From the NCBI GenBank assembly GCA_033002965.1, contig JAURVB010003582.1, positions 1 to 64,000 on the forward strand: a stretch of 64,000 bases of DNA, given 5' to 3'. The position numbers were made by a program, and so were the translations under genes. The notes under the pieces were generated by a model. The model made no database searches. It saw nothing but the letters and a program-made list of their open reading frames with translations, and was not told the DNA's origin. Shown here in pieces: positions 1-11,347 of this stretch. Origin of the DNA: Piper betle. Taxonomy: Eukaryota; Streptophyta; Magnoliopsida; Piperales; Piperaceae. Positions within the stretch are counted from its first letter, which is position 1, and each line of letters starts with the position of its first letter.

Positions 1-130
1 TGCATCTCCATCTTGAGACACCGAGGGTAGATCCGGGTCGGCTTAACCGAACCCAGTAGATTAGCGAACGGTTCGGTCGCCGGTGACATTTCCGGGTCGG
101 TTCACGGGTGAGCCGAAACGGGGTGTTACA
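1..130 (+). mobile_element. 3' end of a long LTR (family L), cut by the window edge
   Basis: The sequence matches, with few changes, the last 120-130 bases of the complete solo LTR ending at 49697. It finishes with the same GGGGTGTTACA terminus. Only the right end is inside the window. Confidence 0.8.
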
Positions 131-550
131 GTGTCTGACCATGAGTGACTTTTTGCCTAAGGTTAAATAGGTAGACATAAATAATGCCTTGATAAATGTT
201 TGATCGACCAACACCCACCCTCTAACCATACACGCCAAGGACTTTGCGTCAATTGTGTAAGAAAGTTTAGCTCGAATGCTGATTGATTCCAACGGTGGCG
301 AGCGCTACTTGTGTGCAGCATATGAATGTAGAAAGCTCGCGATATTCACCGATATGATCGTTAGGGGTTAGACGGCATTCTCGAACATGGCCCCGATGGC
401 CCCAGTGGCCCCGGTGGCTTCGGTGGTCCCGAAGGAAACAATGGAGCCGGCAACAATGGCGGATACCAAAATCGTGGCTCACCACGCTCTCCCGCCTCTA
501 ATAATTAGATTTCTCTGTTTAAAATGCCCGCATTTGCACAAGGAGGATAC
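131..550. other. Intergenic stretch with a short Gly/Pro-rich reading frame
   Basis: No recognisable gene. Bases 383-508 (+ strand) can be read as a Gly/Pro/Asn-rich peptide ending at a TAG stop, with repeated GP and GG units (GPDGPSGPGGFGGPEG). There is no ATG in that frame close by and no family is recognised. It may be the tail of a decayed gene or of a retroelement gag. Confidence 0.35.
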
Positions 551-739
551 CGTCTAAGTAGGGGAGGGCATCAGTTGGACAGATGTTAGACAAGTTATTG
601 TTCGTGTCCGTCCAAAATTTTGTAGGACAATATTTGTCTGACCGAGTTAATGTCCGACTTGTCCGTCGGGCCCGAACGACATCCATGGACAGTCCAAAAT
701 TATACCCTAATTACTAACCCTAACCCTACTTACCAACAT

Positions 740-1190
740 AATTCGTCACCGCCGCCCTCCCTCTCCATCCCCCGACCTCCGCCGCCACCGCTGCCGCCCT
801 CCCTCGCCCTCCTCTGCCATCCCCTGACCTCCCCCAACCTCCGCCGCCGCCACCGCTGCCCCCCACACGGCCCACTGTCGCTGCCCTCCTCCGCCCTCCC
901 CGCCCTCCCCCCACCATCCCCCGTCCTCACGGCCTTTTTCGCCACCCTTCGCCGTCCTCCCCCAACCTCCACCGTCGTCCTCCCGCCCTCCCCCATCCTC
1001 CGCCGCCCTCCACCACCCTCCACCACCCTCCTCCGACCTCAGTTGCCCTCCTCCGACCTCCGTCGCCCTCCCCCGCCCTCTGCCGTCCCCCTGCCCTCTC
1101 CTTTCCTCTTGTCACCGCCCTACCCCGCCCTCCGCCATTGCCTCAACTCTGCCGCTGCCTGCCTCCGCCGGACCATCGCTCTTTGCCGCT
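740..1190. repeat. Pyrimidine-rich low-complexity tract (CCTCCGCC-like units)
   Basis: The + strand is almost entirely C/T with short irregular repeats of CCCTCC, CCGCC and CCACC. The opposite strand carries many runs of three or more G, so it could form G-quadruplexes. Long open frames here are a consequence of the composition and do not look like a real protein. The tract lies inside the hAT element. Confidence 0.7.
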
Positions 1191-1471
1191 GTCGATATAA
1201 GATTTTTTGTCTGTTTTGAATCAACACGAGTAATACTTATTATTTTGATGATGCCATGCGTAATACCGATTATTTTATATTTTAGAAATACTTATTAGAT
1301 TAATAATTATTAAGTTAATGATTATTTATAATTAGATATAATGCAAAAAAATTATATTGACGAAATTGTGTAGCATTTGAATTATAAAAAAATGTGCAAT
1401 TGTTTGGTGAAGGAAGCTTGCATCTTGGAGGGAATTGGTATTAAATACAAATTGATATATTTTTTTCAGAG

Positions 1472-2028
1472 ATGGATCATACAAATTCTTTAGTAAATGT
1501 AAATGAGCAAAGTGGAGGTGGAAAAGATAAAAAAAATTGATTGCTAAAGAAAGAGAATCTATAAATGGTTCATTATCAAAAAAGAGGAAAATGACATCGG
1601 AGGTATGGGCTTATTTTAATAAAAAATATGAGAAGAATGAAACATCTAATATTTGTATTTGTGACAAGAAATTTGAGGGAGCAGGAAGTTATGGAACTAT
1701 TTATTTATATAGGCATGTTGAAGGGAAATGCCCTAATTTCAAAATAAAGAGGACAAAAAACATAAGTAGTGATATAGGGCAACAAATTTCCAAGATGAGA
1801 GTGAAAAAAGATGGAGAAAATAAAATAAAAATTAAGAAATTTGATCAAGGAAGGAGTAGATTAGAGTTGGCCGAGGCAATTATCTTACTTGAGTATTCAT
1901 TTTCAATTGTGGAACATGAAGGATTTAGAAGGTGGGTTAGTAACTTGCAACCACAATTTGTGATGGTTTCTAGGAAAACAATTATAAGAGATTGTCTTCG
2001 AATTTATGAAAAGGAGAAAAAAGTATAA
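1472..2028 (+). pseudogene. hAT transposase N-terminus (BED zinc finger), frameshifted and truncated
   Basis: An ATG at 1472, just after a TTTTTTCAG acceptor-like site, opens a frame that stops within about 23 codons at a run of A residues. One frame over, the reading continues to a stop at 2026-2028. That part has a BED-finger-like region (KRKMTSEVWAYF, a degenerate Cys pair, then YRHVEGKCP) followed by a block typical of plant hAT transposases (FDQGRSRLELAEAI, then FSIVEHEGFRRWVSNLQP). The remaining roughly 500 residues, including the catalytic RNase-H fold and the hAT dimerisation domain, are absent. It cannot encode an active transposase. Confidence 0.8.
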
Positions 2029-2264
2029 CTTGCAACCACAATTTTATTGTATATTATGTTTTGTAATTTTCATAAAATTTAATATTAGCATTAAAAATGT
2101 TTTATTTTATTAATATAAAATATTAGACATTCGGTGGGTCGTTCGGTGAGACAAAAAAATATCCATATTTGGTTTATTTTAATTCGGTCAAATTCAGTCG
2201 GACATGTTTTGGATGTGGGTCGGACACGGATATTCGGACGTCCATGCCCACCCCTACGTCTAGG

Positions 2265-2581
2265 TATCTTCCCTCTAATGGTAGACTGGGCACATAGGCG
2301 TGGGATTCATCAGAAATAAAAAATCAATTTGACATAAAATGGGATATAGTTTTACTGGTGGTAAAGTCAGCTACAAATTGTTTTGACACCAAATTTGAGT
2401 GGCTAATAAATTACTCCTGATCGGTCATCCAAAATTTGGTAACTATAAAACCCGTCACCAACTAGTCACCCTTTCTATTGGTGACAATATGTTAGTCGTT
2501 GAATTGACACGAACTTTTCGGTGACTAAATTATTTTGTCACTAAATCATTATTAAAATTTGATGACCTAAAAGAAATGCTA
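2265..2581. other. Non-coding repeat-like DNA left of the foldback element
   Basis: AT-rich sequence with repeated short GTGAC/GTCAC words (for example around 2440-2550). Similar words recur at 2960-3020, on the other side of the 2591-2943 insertion, so both may belong to one older host element. Its ends could not be defined. Confidence 0.35.
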
Positions 2582-2590
2582 TTGGTAAAA

Positions 2591-2943
2591 GAGTCCATCT
2601 ATGGTGCGCTGCATGGTTTTGCAGCGCACCATGCATTGCATTAACGATAGCTGCTGGATCTTGTTCAATCCACCTACCAACCCTGTGATAGACCCGCCTA
2701 CCCGCCCGACGGACCTGCCAGACCCGCCCTCCCGCCAACGACTGCCCTGCCCCTCCCACCCGCGACCGCCCTACCCATCACAGGGTTGGTGGGTAGATTG
2801 AACGAGAGCCGCTGAATTTTGATCCAGTAACTCTCGTTAATGTAGCGCACGGTGTGCCTCAAAACCGTGCAGCGCATGGTGCGCCGCAAACCGTGCAGCG
2901 CATGGTGCGCCGCAAAACCGTGCAGCGCACCACAGCAAATTTC
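2591..2943. mobile_element. Foldback MITE with 9-bp target duplication (Mutator-like)
   Basis: The 353-bp insertion is flanked by identical 9-bp copies of TTGGTAAAA (2582-2590 and 2944-2952), the length typical of Mutator-like elements. The two ends fold onto each other for most of the element: ATGGTGCGCTGCATGG near the left matches the complement of the right end, and the inverted similarity extends through about 2601-2690 against 2780-2870. Near the right end a unit of about 26 bp containing GTGCAGCGCATGGTGCGCCG is tandemly repeated. It has no coding capacity. Confidence 0.8.
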
Positions 2944-3337
2944 TTGGTAAAAAATAGTGTCTAACCGGTGACTACTCTCTCCACCGAGGTGATTAAATTA
3001 ATTTATCACTAAATTGTTACCCACTTAAAAAAAATGTCTATCCTGCTTCAAAAAAGATGGAAAAAATTGATTAAGAATTTGTTAGGGGTGTCGAACCCCA
3101 TCTGCAAACCTTACCTCCGGCTCCATCCTCACCGGCCTCCACCTCATCATCCCAATGACGAGGATTTGAAGGCAGAAGGGAAGCCATAGGCTTTTACTCT
3201 TTCTCCACGCGTCTCCATCTGATTCTGCGGTGACCATACGCGTCTTTACCCCCGGCGGTCGTAGAAATCACTCTTTCAAGCACTCCGTTGAGAGAGGAGA
3301 AAGCAGAGCGGACGGAGTAGAGAGAAAGGAATTGACA

Positions 3338-6300
3338 ATGGGCGGCAATTCGATCAAGGAAGAAGAAGAGGCTCCCTCCAATGAGGACAACTCGGGCGGC
3401 TCAACTGTCCCCAACCCTTTTTCCGAGGGCGAGAGGGTCCTCATCGACCACGTCGTTCAACTCTACGAAGCCAGGGTTCTTCTCCCTTCCCTCCTTTCTC
3501 CCTCTTCCCCTCTCTCTTTTCCCACCTTGAATTTCTTAACTTAAAAAAGGATCATGCTGTTGTTTTGAGGAATACGCGGGAAAATGTACAATTGAAGATC
3601 GGATTTTTTTTTTTTTGAACATAGTAGTGAAAATTTTGCTAGGCTGTGCGAGGGTTTTGGTTCTTATGTTCTGATAGATATGGTGGAGCTAGTATGTGCT
3701 CTGTAGCCCAATGCTACTGGTGGGACTGTTCCGTAAAGAATAGGCGGAGACAAGTGTTGTCAGAGTTGGAATTATTTTGCTTGGTGATAAATGTGCTTAC
3801 TTGGTTGATTTAGATGTTGCCAATTGCGTTGTACATTCTTCATTTTGTATTTTTAAAAATTTTATCGTCAATATAACTTAATATATGCCCGAGTAGAATT
3901 GTCTACTGGGTTTACTAGGTTTATTAGATTGTGATATTTTAAATATCTTGTCAATGGCCCTTATGTCGACTTTTTTGAGTTCGGTTTCTCTCTTTTTGTT
4001 AATAAAAAATGTCCTTCTTCCTGTATATTTTGTGTCTTTTATTGCTTAGGTGGTTTCTTACTTGTTCTAAAGGTTATGAAAATCGAGCTTCGCAGAGATG
4101 AATGGAGACATCTTGTCCATTATCTGGTAGGTTCTCTTCTACCTTGTTTTATGTTGTGTATGCGGGACAGAAAGTATTTACCACTTCTAACCAATGCCTT
4201 CTATCTGGTTTGACAGGGATGGAGCAAATCGTATGTTTCTGATCTCCCTTCTTCTATGGATTGTTTATAAATCATGCCGATTCAGTGTAAATTCTTTGCT
4301 AATTATTTAGCTCGAAGTTGTGGTGTGATCATGCTTCCATTGTTTATGGATTTTGTGTAGCAATTTTAATGTTTATTATTACTGCTAAAACTTGACATCT
4401 GTGGAGGTTTGTAGAGTATGTGATGCTGATAGAAACCCGACATTTGCATCGCTTAATGACTTTTACTTATATAAGGGAGTTCTATGTCACTTCTAGGATT
4501 TAGGCGGTTTATTTTCTGATTTTGTCATATTTTAAATTATAACTTGAAGCTCAATGACTTTAGAGTTAGTCTGTTTATGTTGGCTTGTAAAATTTGGATC
4601 TTGTCAGTATGGAGATAGCTAATGAAAGTTATTTCTTGGTGAACTCTGTGTGTTCCTAAAATTTACTTGTAGGATAGTAATTTTTTTAGCTTTGTCATTC
4701 GTGGATCAATCTCCTTATCTTTCTCATCTCCATACATTCTCCATCAATTCCTTTCTGCTCCGTATTAACATTCTTGCCTCTATTTCCTGAAATGATTAAC
4801 ATTTGAATTTTATAAGCAATCAAAATATGGGGCTCCAACCCTTTTATGGATGATTTGAAATTTGAATGGTATTTGACTTTTTTATCTTCATTTGAATGAG
4901 TTGGTTGTTGTTAGAACAGATTGATTTGTTGCTATATTTTTTGGATCACAAGTTTGAACTTGTGCTGATCCATATGCAATGTATTCGATATAAATATACA
5001 TTAAAGTAACAGGTGTAAATCAGTTTGATTTGATCATTTTTCTTTTCTATATACTTCCTTTTTACTCTATCTCGTTCTACACTATTGAGTTGAATTCTAA
5101 TTTATAAGAATTTCAACAATTCTATTATCTGAAATGCAGTTTTTTCTGTGGTTGTTAAATATGTTTAAATATACTTAATTAGATATAGATTTTTGTTTAT
5201 GATCCAGAAAAATAGCGAAAATGTGATCTAAACCCTCAACCACAAATATCATGTCGATGATGATGGTGTTTTTACTTCTGCTGAAAATATTCATTTGGTT
5301 TCACATATGAATTTCAAAATCTAGTCACGGCCTAGTCTTAAATAATAGAGTTTCTGTTGTAGTTCATGTATCAGGATATCATACAGTCCGCCTGTAGACG
5401 TACCTAATGGGTGTTGCAGCTTCTAATAGTAATCAATTTAAAAAAGAAATATGATAAAATGCCAAATGAAGTTTCATGACTTTTGCTTATTTTATTTCAT
5501 GGAGTTTCTCTTTAGTTAATCTGAAGTTGAAGCTGCTTATTAAGTTCATCAATAAAAGGTCTCATTTGCTGACCGAATTGTTGTAAGAGTGGATTTACGG
5601 GACAGCTTTCTGTTTGCTACTGATCTCATTGTTGTTTTTTTTGTTCTTTTATGATTTGTCGACAGTTGGGATGAATGGGTCACGCTTGAACGAACAATGA
5701 AGCTTACAGAAGAGAATGTTAAGAAGATGAATGAATTGTTAGAAAAATCTCAGATTCTAGAAAAGAATACCAAGGGAGGGCGTGGAACTCTGAATAAGCC
5801 AAAACCCTCTAATGGTTTTTGTAAATTTATATTGAATATTTTGTGTAAATTTTTTTGCTGTTTCATGTGAAGCAGTAATATTTTTCCTATTCAAAATGTG
5901 CAGATAACAAAATTGATAAAGAAGACATAAGGCACTATGGTTAGTATAAATATTCTTTCTTCTTCTTTTCTTTATTTTTTATTTTTGTTTTTTTATTTTT
6001 TCATTTTTTTGTGTGTGTAAACATACTGCTTTTTGTATAATCAATGTCAGCACTACTTGCTGCCAAACTAAACTTGCTTTTTTAAGATGTTGACATAATG
6101 TACTTTGTGGTTAGGAGGAAGAAGCAAGAAGAGAAAGCATGAATCTGGTGCTGAGGTACATTTTGCATTCCCAGGAAATATTTTCTGTTAGATTGCCTTG
6201 GCATTGTTTCTTGACTTGTGCTGATTTTTGTTTGTCGGATAAGATAACAAAATCTCTTTTTGGTTTGAATGAGCAGGATAAAGATGCAGAATATGCAGAG

Positions 6301-8159
6301 AAGCTTGTGAAAATTCAGTTTCCTCCAACTCTTAAGAAACAGCTGGTTGATGATTGGGAATGTGTTACTCAACTTGGTAAGGTATATTCGTTGCTAAATT
6401 CATCTGTTGATCTTTCTCTTTTGTCTGATTTCAGAAGCAACACTGATCAGAGCCTGTAATTGCATTTATTTTTGTAGCTTGTGAGGCTTCCTCGTAATCC
6501 AAATATTGATGACATATTGAAGAGATATCTTGAGTACAGTGTGAAAAAAGATAATACGTAAGCCTTTTCTTGATTTAAAACCATCAATCAAATGTGGCAG
6601 TTTTGTCATCCAACCATATTCTCCTGTAGTCATTAGCCTTGTGATGGGATTGATCTTGGTATGCAGTCATAGTAAATTAAGTGGGAGCTAAATTTTTTGG
6701 AACATTGTTTATTAAACTGTCTAGCATTTAGTTTTTATTGTGTTGAAAATGAATCCATTTATCAAATCCATCGGTTCTTGGCTTCAAGAACGACAGTTTT
6801 TTTGTTATTTTCATCCTAAAATTGCTTTGGATTTTCCTTCTGTTGAAGTGCCAAAAATTTCTCTTCAATGTCTGTACAAATAAGGCCACCAGATATGCTG
6901 CCATCTACATTTACTGAGAAGTTAATAATTTGTATCTAAGTTCTCTGAAAAGAAAACGCTGTCATTTAATTTGAAGGCAAGTTCATTTAAGCTGTCATTT
7001 AATTTGAAGGCAAGTTCATTTAATTTTGGCTTCAAGTGCTGCAGTTTTTTATTATGTTTGCGCTAATGTTCTTTTGGGGGTTCCTTCGGGCAAAGTACCA
7101 ACTTTTGTAAACAAAATATCTCGTGCAGATATCCATACAAATAAGGCCCTGCAATATTCTCTCATTTACTTACTCGGAAAAGTTAAGTTTTTTCTATCTA
7201 TGATTTCTTTAGCTTTGGGTATAAACGAAAATTGTTTCTGTTATTTTACAGAATAGCTGAAGGAGTAGGAGAAATTCTTAAAGGACTTCGTGAATACTTT
7301 GACAAAGCGCTACCAGCAATGCTTTTATATAGAAAGGAGCGCCAGCAATATCAGGAGATAGTAAAGGATAATGTATCTCCTTCAACTGTTTATGGTGCTG
7401 AACACCTACTACGCTTGTTTGGTATGATTGAATCCAACATTTTAATTTTATTTAGTGTTTAAATTTTTTTTCCTTTAGTGAATTTGTTTCATGTAAAGAA
7501 TATATTTATTCATCATTGAACATAGAATCAAAGTACAGATGATATTACTGCCCTTCTATTTTAATGGATGAAAGAAGAGTTGGTTAAATTGTCCTGCTGA
7601 TAACAGGTTTTGTATTTGTTTAACATTTTTTTCTTATTGTTTGCAGTTAAATTGCCTGAGTTGTTGGCGTATGTTAACATGGAGGAGGAGGCTTTGACAC
7701 GATTACAGCTAAGATTACTTGATTTTCTCAGGTAACAGTTTGTTCAGTGAATTCTAGCATATTATGATAATATGTTGTATATTGGGTGATTATTTTTTAG
7801 AAGATGCTGTGGTGATTTGCTTTACCTGTACTTTGGTTTCTTTTCTTTCTTTCTTGCATTTTTCTTTGAAGTACTCTGGTCATTATGCTTTTCACCATAA
7901 ACTTTGTCCATTTGGCTTCAGATTGTAATTGTTCATTTATCATTTTTGTACCTTTCTAATTTATTCATTCATTTAGTGGAAGTGGTCAATGTAATAGCCA
8001 TGTGGCATTGTTATAATGCCCTTTTGATGGAGACTCAAGATGCTTGTTTTATTAAAACAATTTTCTTTTCGTAGGTACCTGCAGAAAAATCAGCCGACTT
8101 TTTTTCTTGCATCATATGATGAATGTCTCAAGGAAAGTGAGGGAGAGCAAAGCAATTGA
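3338..8159 (+). CDS. MRG: MRG-family chromodomain protein (MORF4-related, MRG1/MRG2-like)
   Basis: Eleven exons were joined by hand: 3338-3475, 4073-4126, 4217-4230, 5666-5814, 5904-5939, 6115-6155, 6277-6381, 6478-6557, 7252-7421, 7647-7731 and 8075-8159. They give 957 nt, or 318 aa, close to the usual plant MRG length of about 320 aa. All introns are GT-AG and phases agree at every junction. Residues about 17-80 form the MRG-type chromodomain (FSEGERVL near residue 20, then HYLGWSKSWDEWV). A basic linker with KKRKHESG follows, then the MRG domain from about 145 to 312 (FPPTLKKQLVDDWE, SPSTVYGAEHLLRLF, VNMEEEALTRLQ). Plant MRG proteins read H3K4me3/H3K36me3 and work with histone acetyltransferase complexes in nuclear gene control, including flowering. 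The first in-frame ATG is used. The gene looks intact and is unrelated to the array that follows. Confidence 0.93.
4217..4230 (+). other. MRG: 14-nt microexon of the MRG gene
   Basis: The bases GGATGGAGCAAATC lie between a TTTGACAG acceptor and a GTATGT donor. They encode GWSK plus two bases of a Ser codon and are needed to complete the chromodomain motif GWSKSWDEWV across exons 2-4. Skipping this exon would shift the frame. Confidence 0.85.
6958..7023 (+). repeat. Two tandem 33-bp copies inside an MRG intron
   Basis: The unit beginning GCTGTCATTTAATTTGAAGG occurs twice back to back, at 6958-6990 and 6991-7023. The flanks also resemble each other (around 6775-6925 and 7026-7180), so part of the intron between exons 8 and 9 was duplicated. 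The exons are not affected. Confidence 0.8.
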
Positions 8160-8880
8160 TGTGTACTATCAAAGAAACATGTTCTTAGTCTGGAAAGAAA
8201 AGAGAGATGTTCTTTAGCTGCCAATCTGTGTAGTTTGAGTCTAACTTGAAATTTTTGGAGCCAAGGTGTCCTTTAATTTCAACATTACTATAATGATCTA
8301 GAACAAGCCGCTGGAGGAACTTGCAAATTTTATTTCATGCTGAAAGCGTTTGAAACAAAGTTGATATAAATTTAAATATTTAATATCACAAGTAAAAATG
8401 CATCATGAATGTGTTTGTAATGGGGATTTGTTAGATGTTTCAAGGGGTGGCTTAAAAATGGCCTAGGGCATTCCAACCGTGACGTAACTTCTGAGGTGTT
8501 TGTGAATTATGGTAGTTTTAATTGTTAATAAGTTATTTGACTCGAGTATAATAATGGCGGAAAGTCACTCTACGTTGTTTGCATCAAATACCTAGGTTTG
8601 CAAGGTTGTGTTGTGTGAGCTCAGTTTGTTTATTAGTCACTTTTTTAAAAAACAAAAACGAGATTTGGTGAGCTCTGATTGGTAATGGTGGTTATATTTC
8701 TTGGCACCTCGTTGAGAAAGAATGGGAGTGCAGTAGAGAGAGGATACATCATACAGATAATGGACATACGTTTGGTACGAGGTGGTCTTGTTCTCTGCTT
8801 ATGCGTAAATCGGCCAATTTCTCTTGAAATCGGCCGATTTAAATTGGATCAACGGCAATCCAATTTAAAAACCCTCTGAA
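8160..8880. other. MRG 3' flank and intergenic DNA
   Basis: AT-rich, with no credible reading frame. The first few hundred bases are presumably the 3' untranslated region. A short imperfect palindrome built on AATCGGCC/GGCCGATT lies near 8805-8840. Confidence 0.5.
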
Positions 8881-9229
8881 TCGGCTAGGCTCGAACCGGC
8901 CGATTTTGGTCAGCGGTAGGGAGGCAACGAGGGCGGCGACTAGCGACTAGGGGGGGGGTTAGGTGGCAACGGCGGCGGGGGACAGGGCGGTGAGGGCAAG
9001 CGGCGAGGGAGGGGACTGGGCGAGGGCGACCGGGCGGGGCGGGGCGTGGTGGGACAACTGGGCGATAGGGCTGCAAGGGCGACTTCGGGGCGGTGGGGCG
9101 GGGCAGGAGGCGAGGAGGGGTCAACAGGGTGGGGGGCGAGGTGGGAGACGAGGAGGGGGGGGCGACGGGGCGGCAGTGAGGCGTTGGCGGCTGTGGCGAT
9201 CGGGGAGGGTACAGGGCGGCGGCAGGGGG
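8881..9229. repeat. G-rich low-complexity tract
   Basis: The + strand is dominated by G with runs up to nine long (near 8950) and many GGCG/GGGG units, so it could form G-quadruplexes. It abuts the inverted-repeat structure beginning at 9230. The open frames on both strands are compositional artefacts. Confidence 0.6.
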
Positions 9230-11347
9230 TGTAACACCCCAAATCCAGTCCACGCTCGTGAACCGAACCGGCATGTTATAGGCCCCGGTTAAGTCGGCTA
9301 ACCCGAACCTAAGTCATGCAGATCTAATTCAGCGTCTTAAGATGAAGTTATTATTCGTCATGCATGGATGAATGCACAGAATCCTAACATGATACTACAT
9401 TGATAACATGCAAACTAAATTACATACAATCACAATTACGATCAAAATCGATAAAAATTCTAAAATAAAACGGACAAAATTTCCCCTAAAAGTACAATTA
9501 GGGTCACCCTGTCAAAATACTATACATAAACATATATGCAAATATGTATCTATATATCATGCAACTTCATTCACACAATCTGATATACTCTTTACTCACT
9601 CTAAAGCTTGGGTCTCAACCCACCATGCTCCTACTGCACAATATTCATGTTTCACATTCTGTCATCGTGTCTTAGCATTCAACCATGTCACAATATAATA
9701 TTTATGTCTTAGCATTTCATAGCATTCACAATATAATAGCATCATAAATAAAATATTAACCACTCTATCGACTGACATGTGTGCAAGCGACAACAGTGCT
9801 CCTCCGTCCAAGCTGGCTCCTCCAACCCGTGATTATTACTTATATATAATATAAAAACACGTTAGTAACAAGTGTTACTGGTCCGAAAATAAAATAACTA
9901 TAACAAGCTGGCTATGAGAGCAAACTCTCATATGAAAGAAAACATCATATACTCCACGTGAACACTCTGAAGGGCACTACTGAGGAGCCATTGGGCTGCA
10001 GACTCGGTAACATCCCGAACTTACTGATCTGCTGCTACTGATGCCGCTCTCGACATTTTCTTACTTCATTTTCTGGTCTCAAATCCTAAGCCTTCTCCTT
10101 ACGTCCATATTTCTCCTGGCCTTGAGCACAAAGGCCGAGTACTCTCAGGCAGTCGCCTTTAGTACCCTTTGAACCACAAGTCCGGACATGCGCTGTACTA
10201 AACGGTACCCATAAAACTCAACGTTCTCCGAGTGTGAGAAACTCAAATGTGGAGTTGTCAGGATCCCTCGGGAATGGAACAGTCTGCTGGCACTAATCCA
10301 GAGCCCGCTTTGATTATCACGGCATCCGCTCATGGTACATGCAGTCAGTTACTCCATCTCTCGTCTCACTGAAAACGTGAAAACTATATATATATATATA
10401 GGTTTGGGTAGTGATTTATATAATAGGCCCGAAGGCAACTTGTGGTGGATCTTGTTTTCGAAATCATCCTCGAGGGATCTCATCCTCGAGGGGTTATTAA
10501 TCCGGAAAACTGTTCGGTTAAATGGCCCGAGTTAAGTGGAACCAATAAAACGACACTTAACCCATCCTGTAAATAATAAAATAAACATGCAATAGAAAAG
10601 AGCGTAAAACATAAACGAGTCCTAAATGGGCCTGGTAGAAGCTCTAAGCGTGTCATCACGCCTAGGCGGCGAACTCCTACTCCGTACCCAGACATCAAAA
10701 CTAAATACTAACGCCCGCTAACTAAATGATGCATCGAACTTAATAAATATCAATCAAAAATCAAATAATCATAAGTATGAAAATAATTCTAACTAATCTT
10801 ATTTATACCAATTTTACTGTGTTTTTACATCATACTTGCTTAGCATGCTTATATTTACTTATCTCATTAGATCACTCATCCTCCATGCACTATCAATCAC
10901 ATTATAAATCAACCTTAGCATGTTGTGCTAACAATCATCAAGTCTAAATTATCAATTCGGAGGTAATTATACCTCATGTCATCGGCAATCGGTGACGGCT
11001 AGGGTTTTGTCGCGCATCTCGAAGCTCAAATTCGACTCTCGGCGACATCTGAAGTTGATCAGGTTCGACTGGATGAGCTCTGCGGAAGATCCGGTGAATT
11101 CCATCGAATCCAATTTTCCGGCAAGTTCCGGTGGTTTTCCGGCAGGTTTCAGTGGTTTTTCAACAACTTCATGTGGTTTGTCGGCGACAACTATCGGCGG
11201 CGTCTACTGGCTGCATAAGGGTCATATTGGGTACCATTGGAACCAGCTCGGCGAGCCCGACGCATCTACGAAGTTGACGTGGCCAGCGGAGGTGGCGGCT
11301 CACAGGAAAATGGCTAAAACAGTGGTGGAGGCGATGGGTAGCTAGAT
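9230..11347 (-). mobile_element. Family L long LTR, inverted copy (3' two-thirds)
   Basis: It begins TGTAACACCCC, the reverse complement of the family L right terminus. On the - strand it runs through the same landmarks as the forward LTR next to it: the CGCCTAGGCG block near 10660, the TCGAGGATGAGATCC-type block near 10480, and the GGAGGTAATTATACCTC palindrome near 10962. It corresponds to roughly 12180-14276 of the forward copy. The expected LTR start is missing, and no target duplication was found. Confidence 0.8.

Larger units (their letters stand above)
559..2256 (+). mobile_element. Internally deleted hAT-superfamily DNA transposon
   Basis: The ends are imperfect inverted repeats: TAGGGGAGGGCAT at the left and the complement of TAGGGGTGGGCAT at the right. 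Each is followed inward by GTCC/GGAC-rich subterminal sequence. The element is flanked by an 8-bp target duplication, CGTCTAAG (551-558) and CGTCTAGG (2257-2264), matching at 7 of 8 positions. Eight-bp duplications and this terminus are typical of hAT elements. Inside are a CCT/CCG-rich tract (about 740-1190) and the start of a transposase gene. At 1.7 kb it is far shorter than an autonomous hAT. Confidence 0.85.

Noticed and set aside
650..1219. 189-codon Pro/Arg-rich open frame and its opposite-strand partners
   Set aside because: It lies in a CCT/CCG low-complexity tract inside a hAT element. Open frames on both strands arise from the lack of A/T-rich stop codons. No domain is visible.
8885..9292. 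Overlapping 100-130 codon frames on both strands
   Set aside because: Composition-driven frames in a G-rich tract. Residues are nearly all Pro/Arg/Ala/Gly, and the frames cross the LTR border.
10992..11345. 117-codon + strand frame
   Set aside because: It falls in the inverted family L LTR, antisense to the GC-rich part of that LTR. The other copies do not keep it open.
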